22,453 nucleotides of DNA from Planctomycetota bacterium (GTDB taxonomy: Bacteria > Planctomycetota > UBA1135): NCBI GenBank assembly GCA_022447335.1, contig JAKVCF010000025.1:1-22453 (forward strand), given 5' to 3'. How positions within the stretch are numbered: the stretch's first letter is position 1; every line of letters begins with the position of its first letter. Below, piece after piece: positions 21,531 to 22,453 of this stretch. Below the pieces are notes generated by a model. That model searched no databases, had not been told where the DNA came from, and worked only from the letters and a program-made list of their open reading frames with translations. A program made the translations under genes and the position numbers.

Positions 21531-22453
21531 TTAAGGCAGTAGCTGTAGCGGAGCTGCTTGAGTGGCGAATGCGATGCCTTGAGCGCTCAACGCAAAGCAG
21601 GAAAAGTGCAGAGTCGAACCTACCAGGCCGGCTTGCACCGGAGGGTTGGCAGGCACACTCCAAACAGCCATCTGGTTGCCACTGGTGTCGAGCTGGCCGC
21701 TGAGGCCGGGCGCCGAGCCCGATCGCACGATTTGACGAAAGCGATTAGTCAATCCTGGTTGTACTCGCAATGGAAGCACTACGGATCCGAAGTTGAGGCC
21801 GCTACCTGCAGCTCCGAGCCAGCATTCATAGCTGGCGCCGGAAAAATCAGAGCCTGCTTGAATGTCGAATTGCAAAGTGCCGCCTGCGGATAGAGACAGC
21901 TGTCCAGGGGTGACTGAGAAGCTGTCACGAGCGATTTCGTACTCACTCAACTCGGTAGGTAGCGAGATGGTCGACATGGAAAGAGTCCAGGCGCGATCAA
22001 GGGTGGCGGACCACCCAGCCATTAGTGCGATTTCATCTTGCAGACCGTGCGCGCCGGCTACCGGACCGAGCGGCTGCCAGATTCCAGTAGCATCGCGGCT
22101 TGCTAGGTGTAGGCGCAGGCGTGAGTTGTCCCGTCGGTCGTAGGCTAGCAGGTTGCCGTTACCGAGAAGTTCGGGACTTCCTTCGTCGACCGCGCTGATT
22201 AAGGTCTCGATGACTTGCCCCGGGAACCAGGCAGCGTTGACGTCGAGTCGGGTCGCGCGATGCAGGCGACGGGTACCAGTTTGCGTGGACTCGTAGTAAA
22301 TAGTGCAGCGGTCGGATGACAAGCTCGGTGCACTCGCTCCGGCCCCTTCATCAAGTGGTCCGAGCCTGTTTGGCGCGTTAAAGGGCGATTGCGGGTCCGG
22401 GCGCTCGATTTCATAGAGACGCTCGATGCCATCGCTGTCCAAGAGAGAAACCA
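21531..22453 (-). CDS. Secreted beta-propeller-like protein, C-terminal part (5' truncated)
   Basis: The frame runs off the right edge (the TTG at 22440-22442 is an internal Leu codon, preceded in frame by Val-Ser-Leu), so the N-terminus is missing. The visible ~307 residues begin with segments like ERLYEIERPD, SLSSDRCTIYYES, RRLHRATRLD and LLAYDRRDNSRLRLHLASRD, which resemble the blades of WD40/TolB-like (PD40) propellers. The last 129 residues (from FSVTPGQLSLSAGG, via YECWLGAAGSG and VLPLRVQPGLTN, to FATQAAPLQLLP) are a C-terminal beta module that I recall as a frequent tail in planctomycete secreted proteins. It is separated by 77 bp from the cytochrome gene upstream of it in the transcript order shown here. 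Substrate or role cannot be inferred. Confidence 0.8.
   Translation of the reverse strand, partial: VSLLDSDGIERLYEIERPDPQSPFNAPNRLGPLDEGAGASAPSLSSDRCTIYYESTQTGTRRLHRATRLDVNAAWFPGQVIETLISAVDEGSPELLGNGNLLAYDRRDNSRLRLHLASRDATGIWQPLGPVAGAHGLQDEIALMAGWSATLDRAWTLSMSTISLPTELSEYEIARDSFSVTPGQLSLSAGGTLQFDIQAGSDFSGASYECWLGAAGSGLNFGSVVLPLRVQPGLTNRFRQIVRSGSAPGLSGQLDTSGNQMAVWSVPANPPVQAGLVGSTLHFSCFALSAQGIAFATQAAPLQLLP

Overview
The window looks like a chromosomal segment from a bacterium of the Planctomycetota type. I base this on the DUF1501-like C-terminus at the left edge, two secreted VCBS/FG-GAP proteins (one with an ASPIC/UnbV domain), a multiheme cytochrome fused to TPRs, several large secreted proteins with a similar beta-rich tail, and the scarcity of clear Shine-Dalgarno sites. 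This is inference from gene content; there is no rRNA gene or other phylogenetic marker here. I see no insertion sequence, phage gene, CRISPR array, tRNA or rRNA.

Layout. 1-218 is the end of a DUF1501-family protein. 286-921 (-) encodes a small, very basic exported protein with a WGxH repeat that I cannot place. 1231-2979 (-) is ATP-dependent PEP carboxykinase (pckA). 3041-5548 (+) is a large secreted FG-GAP/ASPIC protein, convergent with a secreted zinc metalloprotease (5630-8629, -). Then come a rightward VCBS-repeat lipoprotein (8856-10337), a Nudix hydrolase, a small PepSY-type membrane protein, a secreted sorbosone/glucose-dehydrogenase-like propeller protein and an N-formylglutamate amidohydrolase-like protein (to 13927). 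A bioY biotin transporter gene (-) and a DsrE-like gene (+) diverge around 14.44 kb. The right third reads leftward: an Nfu-type Fe-S scaffold (16172-16771) followed by citrate synthase (gltA, 14810-16093), a NodU/CmcH-type carbamoyltransferase with an extra C-terminal domain (16867-19023), an eight-haem cytochrome with HEAT-like and TPR regions (19162-21453), and the C-terminal end of a secreted beta-propeller-like protein (21531 to the edge).

How it fits together. Central carbon metabolism (pckA, gltA) and cofactor supply (Nfu, BioY) are interleaved with an unusually large secreted set: repeat-propeller proteins, a metalloprotease, a sugar-dehydrogenase-like enzyme and a multihaem cytochrome. 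This suggests a heterotroph that works on extracellular polymers. I did not find a single convincing new multigene system. The most interesting items are the WGxH-repeat protein, the carbamoyltransferase with a PqqD-like tail next to an octahaem-TPR cytochrome, and a C-terminal module that seems to recur on four exported proteins.
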